From the NCBI GenBank assembly GCA_033782935.1, contig JAWQEG010000286.1, positions 5,221,501 to 5,285,500 on the forward strand: 64,000 bases of DNA. The letters run 5' to 3'. Below, piece by piece: positions 11,349 through 24,338 of the stretch (positions are counted from its first letter, which is position 1; each line of letters starts with the position of its first letter). The position numbers and the translations under genes were made by a program. Below the pieces are notes generated by a model. That model saw nothing but the letters and a program-made list of their open reading frames with translations, did no database searches and was not told the DNA's origin. Origin of the DNA: Petrolisthes cinctipes (Eukaryota; Arthropoda; Malacostraca; Decapoda; Porcellanidae).

Positions 11349-14300
11349 GGTCCCAGAAGCAATCTGTACATGCCTACTCAGTGCAAGAATATTTTGAATA
11401 AATATAGACTAAAAACATGATAAAAATCGATATTTTAGGTGCCAAAAAGTCGATATCTCAAATTTAGGCCCAAAACACCCGAAAATTCTATATTTAGGGG
11501 TCCCAAAAGCGATCTGTACATGCTTACTCCGTGTTAGAGTATTTTCAAAATACAGGCCCAAAACATGTTCAAAAACGATGTTTTAGGTGCCAAAAAGTCG
11601 ATATGTGCATGCACCTTCAGTACCCGTTTATATCTCAAATTCAGGCTCAAAAAACACGAAAATTCGATATTTAGGGGTTCCAGAAGGGATCTGTACATGG
11701 CTACTCCGTGTTAGAGTATTTTCAAAATACAGGCCAATAACATACTGAAAATCGATCTTATAGGTGCCCAAAAGTCGATATGTGCATGCATCTTCTGTAA
11801 CCGTTTATATCTCAAATTCTGGCCCTAAACACCCGAAAATTCGATATTTTTGGGTCCCAGAAGCGATCTGTACATGCCTACTCACTGCTAGAATATTTTG
11901 AATAAATATAGGCTAAAAACATGATAAAAATCGATATTTTAGGTGCCAAAAAGTCGATATCTCAAATTAAGGCCCAAAACACACGAAAATTCTATATTTA
12001 GGGGTCCCAGAAGCGATCTGTACATGCCTACTCAGTGTTAGAGTATTTTCAAAATACAGGCCCAAAACATGCTCAAAATCGATGTTTTAGGTGCCAAAAA
12101 GTCGATATGTGCATGCACCTTCAGTACCCGTTTATATCTCAAATTCAGGCTCAAAACACCCGAAAATTCGATATTTTGGAGTCCCAGAAGCGATGTGTAC
12201 ATGCCTACTCCGTGTTAGAGTATTTTCAAAATACAGGCCCAAAACATGCTCAAAATCGATGTTTTAGGTTCCAAAAAGTCGATATGTGCATGCATCTTCA
12301 GTACCCGTTTATATCTCAAATTCAGGCTCAAAACACCCGAAAATTCAATATTTTGGGGTCCCAGAAGCGATCTGTACATGCCTACTACGTGTTAGAGTAT
12401 TTTTAAAATACAGGCCCAAAACATACTAAAAATCGATATTTTAGATGCCCGGGCAAACTCAATATGTGCATGTATCTTCTGTACCCGTTTATATCTCTAA
12501 TTCTGGCCCTAAACACCCTAAAATTCGATATTCTTGGGTCCCAGAAGCGATCTGTACATGCATACTCAGTGCTTGAATGTTTTCAAAATATAGGCTCAAA
12601 ACATGCTCAAAATCTATATTTTAGGTGCCCAAAAGTCGATATGTGCATGCATCTTCTGTACTCGTTTATATCTCAAATTCAGGCTCAAAACACCCGAAAA
12701 TTCGATATTTTGGGGTCCCAGAAGCGATCTGTACATGCCTACTCAGTGCTAAAGTATTTTCAAAATACATGCCCAAAACATGCTGAAAATCGATATTTTA
12801 GATGCCCAAAGTCAATATGTGCATGTATCTTCTGTACCCGTTAATATCTCAAATTCAGGCTCAAAACACCCGAAAATTCAATATTTTGGGGTCCCAGAAG
12901 CAATCTGTACATGCCTACTCAGTGCTAGAATATTTTTAAAATATAGGCTAAAAACATGCTAAAAATCGACATTTTAGGTGCCAAAAAGTCGATATCTCAA
13001 ATTCAGTCCCAAAACACCCGAAAATTCGATATTTAGGGTTCCCAAAAGCAATCTGTACATGCCTACTCCGTGTTAGAGTATTTTCAAAATACAGGCCAAA
13101 AACATACTGAAAATCGATCTTTTATGTGCCCAAAAGTCGATATGTGCATGCATCTTCTGTACCCTTTTATATCACAAATTCTGGCCCTAAACACCACAAT
13201 ATTCAATATTTTGGGGTCCAAGAAGCGATCTGTACATGCCTAGTCAGTGCTAGAATGTTTTCAAAATATAGGCTCAAACATGCTCAAATTCGATATTTTA
13301 GGTGCCCAAAAGTCGATATGTGTATGAATCTTCTGTACTCGTTTATATCTCAAATTCAAGCTTAAAACACCCGAAAATTGGATATTTTGGGGTCTCTGAA
13401 GCGATCTGTACATGCCTACTCAGTGCTAGAATATTTTCAAAATATAGGCTCAAAACATGCTAAAAATCGATAATTTAGGTGCGTAAAGGCGATATCTCAA
13501 ATTCAGGCCCAAAACACCCGAAAATTCGATATTTTGGGGTCCCAGAAGCGATATGTACATGCCTACTCCGTGTTAGAGTATTTTCAAAATACAGGCCCAA
13601 AACATGCTGAAAATCGATATTTTAGATTCCCAAAGTCACTATGTGCATGTATCTTCTGTACCCGTTTATATCTCAAATTCAGGCTCAAAACACCTGAAAA
13701 TTCAATATTTTAGGGTCCCAGAAGCAATCTGTACATGCCTACTCAGTGCTAGAATATTTTGAATAAATATAGACTAAAAACATGATAAAAATCGATATTT
13801 TAGGTGCCAAAAAGTCGATATCTCAAATTAACGCCCAAAACACCCGAAAATTCTATATTTAGGGGTCATAAGAGCGATCTGTACATGCTTACTCCGTGTT
13901 AGAGTATTTTCAAAATACAGGCCCAAAACATGCTCAAAAACGATGTTTTAGGTGCCAAAAAGTCGATATGTGCATGCACCTTCAGTACCCGTTTATATCT
14001 CAAATTCAGGCTCAAAACACCCGAAAATTCGATATTTTGGGGTCCCAGAAGCAATCTGTACATGCCTACTCAGTGCTAGAATGTTTTCAAAATATAGGCT
14101 CAAAACATGCTGAAAATCGATGTTTTAGGTGCCCAAAAGTCGATATGTGCATGCATCTTCTGTTCTTGTTCATATCTCAAATTCAGGCTCAAAACACCCG
14201 AAAATTCGATATTTTTGGGTCCCAGAAGCGATTTGTACATGCCTACTCAGTGCTAGAATATTTTCAAAATATAGGCTCAAAACATGCTAAAAATCGATAT

Positions 14301-14780
14301 TTTAGGTGCGTAAAGGCGATATCTCAAATTCAGGCTCAAAACACCCGAAAATTCGATATTAAGGGGTCCCAGAAGCGATCTGTACATGCCCACTCCGTGT
14401 TAGAGTATTTACAAAATACAGGTCCAAAACATGCTCAAAATCGATATTTTAGGTGCCCAAAAGTCGATATGTGCATGCATCTTCTGTACCCGTTTATATC
14501 TCAAATTCTGGCCCTAAACACCCGAAAATTCGATATTTTTGGGTCCCAGAAGCGATCTGTACATGCCTACTCACTGCTAGAATATTTTGAATAAATATAG
14601 GCTAAAAACATGATAAAAATCGATATTTTAGGTGCCAAAAAGTCGATATCTCAAATTAAGGCCCAAAACACACGAAAATTCTATATTTAGGGGTCCCAGA
14701 AGCGATCTGTACATGCCTACTCAGTGTTAGAGTATTTTCAAAATACAGGCCCAAAACATGCTCAAAATCGATGTTTTAGA
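11349..14780 (+). repeat. Mixed zone I monomers without a clear higher-order unit
   Basis: L and S monomers in irregular order. Parts have relatives elsewhere: 12,440-12,960 resembles 17,130-17,650 (offset 4,691), 12,780-13,365 resembles 18,651-19,240 (offset 5,871), and 13,126-13,365 resembles 15,104-15,340 (offset 1,978, sharing cttttatatcacaaattctg). No gene or foreign sequence is seen. One monomer near 12,445 has an insertion making gatgcccgggcaaactc. Confidence 0.75.
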
Positions 14781-16389
14781 TGCCCAAACTCAATATGTGC
14801 ATGTATCTTCTGTACCCGTTTATATCTCAAATTCTGGCCCTAAACACCCTAAAATTCGATATTTTGGGGTCCCAGAAGCAATCTGTACATGCCTACTCAG
14901 TGCTAGAATATTTTTAAAATATAGGCTAAAAACATGATAAAAATCGAAATTTTAGGTGCCAAAAAGTCGATATCTCAAATTCAGTCCCAAAACACCCGAA
15001 AATTCGATATTTAGGGGTCCCAGAAGCAATCTGTACATGCCTACTCCGTGTTAGAGTATTTTCAAAATACAGGCCAAAAACATACTGAAAATCGATCTTT
15101 TAGGTGCCCAAAAGTCGATATGTGCATGCATCTTCTGTACCCTTTTATATCACAAATTCTGGCCCTAAACACCACAAAATTCAATATTTTGGGGTCCCAG
15201 AAGCGATCTGTACATGCCTAGTCAGTGCTAGAATGTTTTCAAAATATAGGCTCAAACATGCTCAAATTCGATATTTTAGGTGCCCAAAAGTCGATATGTG
15301 TATCAATCTTCTGTACTCGTTTATATCTCAAATTCAAGCTCAAAACACCCGAAAATTGGATATTTTGGGGTCCCAGAAGCGATCTGTACTTGCGTACTCC
15401 GTGTTAGAGTATTTTCAAAATACAGGCCCAAAACATGCTCAAAATCGATGTTTTAGGTGCCCAAAAGTCGATATGTGCATGCATCTTCAGTACTCGTTTA
15501 TATCTCAAATTCAGGCTCAAAACACCCGAAAATTCGATATTTTGGGGTCCCAGAAGCGATGTGTACATGCCTACTCCGTGTTAGAGTATTTTCAAAATAC
15601 AGGCCCAAAACATGCTCAAAATCGATGTTTTAGGTTCCAAAAAGTCGATATGTGCATGCATCTTCAGTACCCGTTTATATCTCAAATTCAGACTCAAAAC
15701 ACCCGAAAATTCAATATTTTGGGGTCCCAGAAGCGATCTGTACATGCCTACTACGTGTTAGAGTATTTTTAAAATACAGGCCCAAAACATGCTGAAAATC
15801 GATATTTTAGATGCCCAAACTCAATATGTGCATGTATCTTCTGTACCCGTTTATATCTCAAATTCTGGCCCTAAACACCCTAAAATTCGATATTTTGGGG
15901 TCCCAGAAGCAATCTGTACATGCCTACTCAGTGCTAGAATATTTTTAAAATATAGGCTAAAAACATGATAAAAATCGAAATTTTAGGTGCCAAAAAGTCG
16001 ATATCTCAAATTCAGTCCCAAAACACCCGAAAATTCGATATTTAGGGGTCCCAGAAGCAATCTGTACATGCCTACTCCGTGTTAGAGTATTTTCAAAATA
16101 CAGGCCAAAAACATACTGAAAATCGATCTTTTAGGTGCCCAAAAGTCGATATGTGCATGCATCTTCTGTACCCTTTTATATCACAAATTCTGGCCCTAAA
16201 CACCCGAAAATTCGATATTTTGGGGACCCAGAAGCAATCTGTACATGCCTACTCAGTGCTAGAATGTTTTCAAAATATAGGCTCAAAACATACTGAAAAT
16301 CAATGTTTTAGGTGCCCAAAAGTCGATATGTGCATGCATCTTCTGTTCTTGTTCATATCTCAAATTCAGGCTCAAAACACCCGAAAATT
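14781..16389 (+). repeat. Block with internal duplication, offset 1,031
   Basis: 14,781-15,170 matches 15,812-16,201 at offset 1,031, including cgaaattttaggtgcc and cttttatatcacaaattctg. The intervening monomers (15,400-15,770) match 12,035-12,406 at offset 3,366, sharing ctactacgtgttag. Confidence 0.75.
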
Positions 16390-17569
16390 CGATATTTTTG
16401 GGTCCCAGAAGCGATCTGTACATGCCTACTCAGTGCTAGAATATTTTCAAAATATAGGCTCAAAACATGCTAAAAATCGATATTTTAGGTGCGTAAAGGC
16501 GATATCTCACATTCAGGCTGAAAACACCCGAAAATTCGATATTAAGGGGTCCCAGAAGCGATCTGTACATGCCCACTCCGTGTTAGAGTATTTACAAAAT
16601 ACAGGCCCAAAACATGCTCAAAATCGATGTTTTAGGTGCCCAAAAGTCGATATGTGCATGCATCTTCTGTACCCGTTTATATCTCAAATTCAGGCTCAAA
16701 AAAAACGAAAATTCGATATTTAGGGGTCCCAGAAGGGATCTGTACATGCCTACTCCGTGTTAGAGTATTTTCAAAATACAGGCCAAAAACATACTGAAAA
16801 TCGATCATATAGGTGCCCAAAAGTCGATATGTGCATGCATCTTCTGTACCCGTTTATATCTCAAATTCTGGCCCTAAACACCCGAAAATTCGATATTTTT
16901 GGGTCCCAGATGCGATCTGTACATGCCTACTCACTGCTAGAATATTTTGAATAAATATAGGCTAAAAACATGATAAAAATCGATATTTTAGGTGCCAAAA
17001 AGTCGATATCTCAAATTAAGGCCCAAAACACACGAAAATTCTATATTTAGGGGTCCCAGAAGCGATCTGTACATGCCTACTCAGTGTTAGAGTATTTTCA
17101 AAATACAGGCCCAAAACATGCTGAAAATCGATATTTTAGATGCCCAAACTCAATATGTGCATGTATCTTCTGTACCCGTTTATATCTCAAATTCTGGCCC
17201 TAAACACCCTAAAATTCGATGTTTTTGGGTCCCAGAAGCGATCTGTACATGCCTACTCAGTGCTAGAATGTTTTCAAAATATAGGCTCAAAACATGCTCA
17301 AAATCTATATTTTAGGTGCCCAAAAGTCGATATGTGCATGCATCTTCTGTACTCGTTTATATCTCAAATTCAGGCTCAAAACACCCGAAAATTCGATATT
17401 TTGGGGTCCCAGAAGCGATCTGTACATGCCTACTCAGTGCTAAAGTATTTTCAAAATACATGCCCAAAACATGCTGAAAATCGATATTTTAGATGCCCAA
17501 AGTCAATATGTGCATGTATCTTCTGTACCCGTTAATATCTCAAATTCAGGCTCAAAACACCCGAAAATT
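16390..17569 (+). repeat. 1,180-bp tandem duplication, copy 1
   Basis: Repeated immediately downstream at offset 1,180. Shared rare variants: cccagatgcgatctg, cgatcatataggtgcc, ttcgatgtttttggg and tacccgttaatatctc. Copy-specific changes include tctcacattcaggctgaaaa near 16,505. Confidence 0.83.
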
Positions 17570-18749
17570 CGATATTTTTGGGTCCCAGAAGCGATCTGTA
17601 CATGCCTACTCAGTGCTAGAATATTTTCAAAATATAGGCTCAAAACATGCTAAAAATCGATATTTTAGGTGCGTAAAGGCGATATCTCAAATTCAGGCTC
17701 AAAACACCCGAAAATTCGATATTAAGGGGTCCCAGAAGCGATCTGTACATGCCCACTCCGTGTTAGAGTATTTACAAAATACAGGCCCAAAACATGCTCA
17801 AAATCGATGTTTTAGGTGCCCAAAAGTCGATATGTGCATGCATCTTCTGTACCCGTTTATATCTCAAATTCAGGCTCAAAAAAAACGAAAATTCGATATT
17901 TAGGGGTCCCAGAAGGGATCTGTACATGCCTACTCCGTGTTAGAGTATTTTCAAAATACAGGCCAAAAACATACTGAAAATCGATCATATAGGTGCCCAA
18001 AAGTCGATATGTGCATGCATCTTCTGTACCCGTTTATATCTCAAATTCTGGCCCTAAACATCCGAAAATTCGATATTTTTGGGTCCCAGATGCGATCTGT
18101 ACATGCCTACTCACTGCTAGAATATTTTGAATAAATATAGGCTAAAAACATGATAAAAATCGATATTTTAGGTGCCAAAAAGTCGATATCTCAAATTAAG
18201 GCCCAAAACACACGAAAATTCTATATTTAGGGGTCCCAGAAGCGATCTGTACATGCCTACTCAGTGTTAGAGTATTTTCAAAATACAGGCCCAAAACATG
18301 CTGAAAATCGATATTTTAGATGCCCAAACTCAATATGTGCATGTATCTTCTGTACCCGTTTATATCTCAAATTCTGGCCCTAAACACCCTAAAATTCGAT
18401 GTTTTTGGGTCCCAGAAGCGATCTGTACATGCCTACCCAGTGCTAGAATGTTTTCAAAATATAGGCTCAAAACATGCTCAAAATCTATATTTTAGGTGCC
18501 CAAAAGTCGATATGTGCATGCATCTTCTGTACTCGTTTATATCTCAAATTCAGGCTCAAAACACCCGAAAATTCGATATTTTGGGGTCCCAGAAGCGATC
18601 TGTACATGCCTACTCAGTGCTAAAGTATTTTCAAAATACATGCCCAAAACATGCTGAAAATCGATATTTTAGATGCCCAAAGTCAATATGTGCATGTATC
18701 TTCTGTACCCGTTAATATCTCAAATTCAGGCTCAAAACACCCGAAAATT
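17570..18749 (+). repeat. 1,180-bp tandem duplication, copy 2
   Basis: Direct tandem copy of the preceding segment. Private differences seen are aaacatccgaaaattcg (18,058) and gcctacccagtgc (18,432). The copy ends where acccgaaaattcaatatttt replaces acccgaaaattcgatatttt. Confidence 0.83.
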
Positions 18750-19420
18750 CAATATTTTGGGGTCCCAGAAGCAATCTGTACATGCCTACTCAGTGCTAGA
18801 ATATTTTTAAAATATAGGCTAAAAACATGCTAAAAATTGAAATTTTAGGTGCCAAAAAGTCGATATCTCAAATTCAGTCCCAAAACACCCGAAAATTCTA
18901 TATTTAGGGGTCCCAGAAGCAATCTGTACATGCCTACTCCGTGTTAGAGTATTTTCAAAATACAGGCCAAAAACATACTGAAAATCGATCTTTTAGGTGC
19001 CCAAAAGTCGATATGTGCATGCATCTTCTGTACCCTTTTATATCACAAATTCTGGCCCTAAACACCCCAAAATTCAATATTTTGGGGTCCCAGAAGCGAT
19101 CTGTACATGCCTAGACAGTGCTAGAATGTTTTCAAAATATAGGCTGAAAACATGCTCAAATTCGATATTTTAGGTGCCCAAAAGTCGATATATGCATGCA
19201 TCTTCTGTACTCGTTTATATCTCAAATTCAAGCTCAAAACACCCGAAAATTGGATATTTTGGGGTCTCTGAAGCGATCTGTACATGCCTACTCAGTGCTA
19301 GAATATTTTCAAAATATAGGCTCAAAACATGCTAAAAATCGATATTTTAGGTGCGTAAAGGCGATATCTCAAATTCAGGCCCAAAACACCCGAAAATTCG
19401 ATATTTTGGGGTCCCAGAAG
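18750..19420 (+). repeat. Zone I monomers joining two duplicated blocks
   Basis: About four monomers related to 12,880-13,500 (offset 5,871 at the left end). They include cttttatatcacaaattctg at about 19,035 and gggtctctgaagcgatc at about 19,262, both also present near 13,160 and 13,390. Confidence 0.75.
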
Positions 19421-21101
19421 CGATCTGTACTTGCGTACTCCGTGTTAGAGTATTTTCAAAATACAGGCCCAAAACATGCTCAAAATCGATGTTTTAGGTG
19501 CCCAAAAGTCGATATGTGCATGCATCTTCAGTACCCGTTTATATCTCAAATTCAGGCTCAAAACAACCGAAAATTCGATATTTTGGGGTCCCAGAAGCGA
19601 TCTGTACATGCCTACTCCGTGTTAGAGTATTTTCAAAATACAGGCCAAAAACACACTGAAAATCGATCTTTTAGGTGCCCAAAAGTCGATATGTGCATGC
19701 ATCTTCTGTACCCGTTTATATCTCAAATTCTGGCCCTAAACACCCGAAAAATCGATATTTTGGGGTCCCAGAAGCGATCTGTACATGCCTACTCAGTGCT
19801 AGAATGTTTTCAAAATATAGGCTCAAAACATGCTCAAAATCGATATTTGAGGTGCCCAAAAGTCGATATGTGCATGCATCTTCTGTACTCGTTTATATCT
19901 CAAATTCAAACTCAAAACACCCGAAAATTCGATATTTTGGGGTCCCAGAAGCGATCTGTACATGCCTACTCAGTGCTAGAATATTTTCAAAATATAGGCT
20001 CAAAACATGCTAAAAATCGATATTTTTGGTGCGTAAAGGCGATATCTCAAATTAAGGCCCAAAGCACCCGAAAATTCGATATTTTGGGGTCCCAGAAGCG
20101 ATCTGTACATGCCTAATTCGTGTTAGAGTATTTTCTAAATACAGGCCAAAAACATACTGAAAATCGATCTTTTAGGTGCCCAAAAGTCGATATGTGCATG
20201 CATCTTCTGTACCCGTTTATATCTCAAATTCTGGCCCTAAACACCCGAAAATTCGATATTTTTGGGTCCCAGAAGCGATCTGTACATGCCTACTTAGTGC
20301 TAGAATGTTTTCAAAATATAGGCACAAAACATGCTCAAAATCGATATTTTAGGTGCCCAAAAGTCGATATGTGCATGCATCTTCTGTACCCGTTTATATC
20401 TCAAATTCTGGCCTTAAACACCCGAAAATTCAATATTTTGGGGTCCCAAAAGTTATCTGTACATGCCTACTCAGTGCTAGAATATTTTCAAAATATAGGC
20501 TAAAAACATGCTAAAAATCGATATTTTAGGTGCCAAAAACTCGATATCTCAAATTCAGTCCCAAAACTTCCGAAAATTCGATATTTAGGGGTCCCAAAAG
20601 CGATCTGTACATGCCTACTCCGTGTTAGAGTATTTTCAAAATAAAGGCATAAAACATGCTCAAAATCGATGTTTTAGGTGCCAAAAAGTCGATATGTGCA
20701 TGCACCTTCAGTACCCGTTTATATCTCAAATTCAGGCTCAAAACACTCGAAAATTCGATATTTTGGGGTCCCAGAAACAATCTGTACATGCTTACTCAGT
20801 GCTAGAATATTTTCAAAATATAGGCTCAAAACATGCTAAAAATCGATATTTTAGGTGCGTAAAGGCGATATCTGAAATTCAGTCCCAAAACACCCGAAAA
20901 TTCGATATTTAGGGGTCCCAGAAGCGGTCTGTACATGCGTACTCCGTGTTAGAGTATTTTCAAAATACAGGCCCAAAACATGCTCAAAATCGATGTTTTA
21001 GGTGCCCAAAAGTCGATATGTGCATGCATCTTCAGTACCCGTTTATATCTCAAATTCAAGCTCAAAACACCCGAAAATTCGATATTTTGGGGTCCCAGAA
21101 G
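19421..21101 (+). repeat. 1,681-bp tandem duplication, copy 1
   Basis: Begins at cgatctgtacttgcgtactc, which recurs at 21,102. Diagnostic shared variants are aacacactgaaaatcg, aacaaccgaaaattcg, cgatatttgaggtgcc, cgatatttttggtgcgtaaa, gcctaattcgtgttag and ggcataaaacatgctc. Confidence 0.9.
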
Positions 21102-22782
21102 CGATCTGTACTTGCGTACTCCGTGTTAGAGTATTTTCAAAATACAGGCCCAAAACATGCTCAAAATCGATGTTTTAGGTGCCCAAAAGTCGATATGTGC
21201 ATGCATCTTCAGTACCCGTTTATATCTCAAATTCAGGCTCAAAACAACCGAAAATTCGATATTTTGGGGTCCCAGAAGCGATCTGTACATGCCTACTCCG
21301 TGTTAGAGTATTTTCAAAATACAGGCCAAAAACACACTGAAAATCGATCTTTTAGGTGCCCAAAAGTCGATATGTGCATGCATCTTCTGTACCCGTTTAT
21401 ATCTCAAATTCTGGCCCTAAACACCCGAAAAATCGATATTTTGGGGTCCCAGAAGCGATCTGTACATGCCTACTCAGTGCTAGAATGTTTTCAAAATATA
21501 GGCTCAAAACATGCTCAAAATCGATATTTGAGGTGCCCAAAAGTCGATATGTGCATGCATCTTCTGTACTCGTTTATATCTCAAATTCAAACTCAAAACA
21601 CCCGAAAATTCGATATTTTGGGGTCCCAGAAGCGATCTGTACATGCCTACTCAGTGCTAGAATATTTTCAAAATATAGGCTCAAAACATGCTAAAAATCG
21701 ATATTTTTGGTGCGTAAAGGCGATATCTCAAATTAAGGCCCAAAGCACCCGAAAATTCGATATTTTGGGGTCCCAGAAGCGATCTGTACATGCCTAATTC
21801 GTGTTAGAGTATTTTCTAAATACAGGCCAAAAACATACTGAAAATCGATCTTTTAGGTGCCCAAAAGTCGATATGTGCATGCATCTTCTGTACCCGTTTA
21901 TATCTCAAATTCTGGCCCTAAACACCCGAAAATTCGATATTTTTGGGTCCCAGAAGCGATCTGTACATGCCTACTTAGTGCTAGAATGTTTTCAAAATAT
22001 AGGCACAAAACATGCTCAAAATCGATATTTTAGGTGCCCAAAAGTCGATATGTGCATGCATCTTCTGTACCCGTTTATATCTCAAATTCTGGCCTTAAAC
22101 ACCCGAAAATTCAATATTTTGGGGTCCCAAAAGTTATCTGTACATGCCTACTCAGTGCTAGAATATTTTCAAAATATAGGCTAAAAACATGCTAAAAATC
22201 GATATTTTAGGTGCCAAAAACTCGATATCTCAAATTCAGTCCCAAAACTTCCGAAAATTCGATATTTAGGGGTCCCAAAAGCGATCTGTACATGCCTACT
22301 CCGTGTTAGAGTATTTTCAAAATAAAGGCATAAAACATGCTCAAAATCGATGTTTTAGGTGCCAAAAAGTCGATATGTGCATGCACCTTCAGTACCCGTT
22401 TATATCTCAAATTCAGGCTCAAAACACCCGAAAATTCGATATTTTGGGGTCCCAGAAACAATCTGTACATGCTTACTCAGTGCTAGAATATTTTCAAAAT
22501 ATAGGCTCAAAACAAGCTAAAAATCGATATTTTAGGTGCGTAAAGGCGATATCTCAAATTCAGTCCCAAAACACCCGAAAATTCGATATTTAGGGGTCCC
22601 AGAAGCGGTCTGTACATGCGTACTCCGTGTTAGAGTATTTTCAAAATACAGGCCCAAAACATGCTCAAAATCGATGTTTTAGGTGCCCAAAAGTCGATAT
22701 GTGCATGCATCTTCAGTACCCGTTTATATCTCAAATTCAAGCTCAAAACACCCGAAAATTCGATATTTTGGGGTCCCAGAAG
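21102..22782 (+). repeat. 1,681-bp tandem duplication, copy 2
   Basis: Near-identical to copy 1. Single differences include gatatctgaaattcag (20,870) against gatatctcaaattcag, and acactcgaaaattcg against acacccgaaaattcg. It ends where gtacttgcg should recur but gtacatgcc appears. Confidence 0.9.
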
Positions 22783-23010
22783 CGATCTGTACATGCCTAC
22801 TCCGTGTTAGAGTATTTTCAAAATACAGGCCCAAAACATGCTGAAAATCAATATTTTAGATTCCCAGAGTCAATATGTGCATGTATCTTCTGTACCCGTT
22901 TATATCTCAAATTCAGGCTCAAAACACCCGAAAATTCAATATTTTATGGTCCCAGAAGCAATCTGTACATGCCTACTCAGTGCTAGAATATTTTTAATAA
23001 ATATAGACTA
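21683..23010 (+). repeat. 1,328-bp tandem duplication, copy 1 (overlaps the 1,681-bp unit)
   Basis: Starts inside the second 1,681-bp copy, crosses its right edge, and includes the novel monomers with aaaatcaatattttagattc and cccagagtcaatatg. The whole stretch is repeated at 23,011. Confidence 0.88.
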
Positions 23011-24338
23011 AAAACATGCTAAAAATCGATATTTTTGGTGCGTAAAGGCGATATCTCAAATTAAGGCCCAAAGCACCCGAAAATTCGATATTTTGGGGTC
23101 CCAGAAGCGATCTGTACATGCCTAATTCGTGTTAGAGTATTTTCTAAATACAGGCCAAAAACATACTGAAAATCGATCTTTTAGGTGCCCAAAAGTCGAT
23201 ATGTGCATGCATCTTCTGTACCCGTTTATATCTCAAATTCTGGCCCTAAACACCCGAAAATTCGATATTTTTGGGTCCCAGAAGCGATCTGTACATGCCT
23301 ACTTAGTGCTAGAATGTTTTCAAAATATAGGCACAAAACATGCTCAAAATCGATATTTTAGGTGCCCAAAAGTCGATATGTGCATGCATCTTCTGTACCC
23401 GTTTATATCTCAAATTCTGGCCTTAAACACCCGAAAATTCAATATTTTGGGGTCCCAAAAGTTATCTGTACATGCCTACTCAGTGCTAGAATATTTTCAA
23501 AATATAGGCTAAAAACATGCTAAAAATCGATATTTTAGGTGCCAAAAACTCGATATCTCAAATTCAGTCCCAAAACTTCCGAAAATTCGATATTTAGGGG
23601 TCCCAAAAGCGATCTGTACATGCCTACTCCGTGTTAGAGTATTTTCAAAATAAAGGCATAAAACATGCTCAAAATCGATGTTTTAGGTGCCAAAAAGTCG
23701 ATATGTGCATGCACCTTCAGTACCCGTTTATATCTCAAATTCAGGCTCAAAACACCCGAAAATTCGATATTTTGGGGTCCCAGAAACAATCTGTACATGC
23801 TTACTCAGTGCTAGAATATTTTCAAAATATAGGCTCAAAACATGCTAAAAATCGATATTTTAGGTGCGTAAAGGCGATATCTCAAATTCAGTCCCAAAAC
23901 ACCCGAAAATTCGATATTTAGGGGTCCCAGAAGCGGTCTGTACATGCGTACTCCGTGTTAGAGTATTTTCAAAATACAGGCCCAAAACATGCTCAAAATC
24001 GATGTTTTAGGTGCCCAAAAGTCGATATGTGCATGCATCTTCAGTACCCGTTTATATCTCAAATTCAAGCTCAAAACACCCGAAAATTCGATATTTTGGG
24101 GTCCCAGAAGCGATCTGTACATGCCTACTCCGTGTTAGAGTATTTTCAAAATACAGGCCCAAAACATGCTGAAAATCAATATTTTAGATTCCCAGAGTCA
24201 ATATGTGCATGTATCTTCTGTACCCGTTTATATCTCAAATTCAGGCTCAAAACACCCGAAAATTCAATATTTTATGGTCCCAGAAGCAATCTGTACATGC
24301 CTACTCAGTGCTAGAATATTTTTAATAAATATAGACTA
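23011..24338 (+). repeat. 1,328-bp tandem duplication, copy 2
   Basis: Direct repeat of 21,683-23,010; the gcctaattcgtgttag block recurs a third time here at about 23,122. One difference is aaaacaagctaaaaatcg (22,510) against aaaacatgctaaaaatcg. The copy ends at the S* monomer, where aacatgata replaces aacatgcta. Confidence 0.88.

Noticed and set aside
12445..12460. gatgcccgggcaaactc near 12,445 as a protein-binding site (GCCCGGGC palindrome)
   Set aside because: It is a single-copy variant made by a small insertion in one monomer. Related monomers at 14,781 and 17,140 read gatgcccaaactc, so it is most likely a private mutation.
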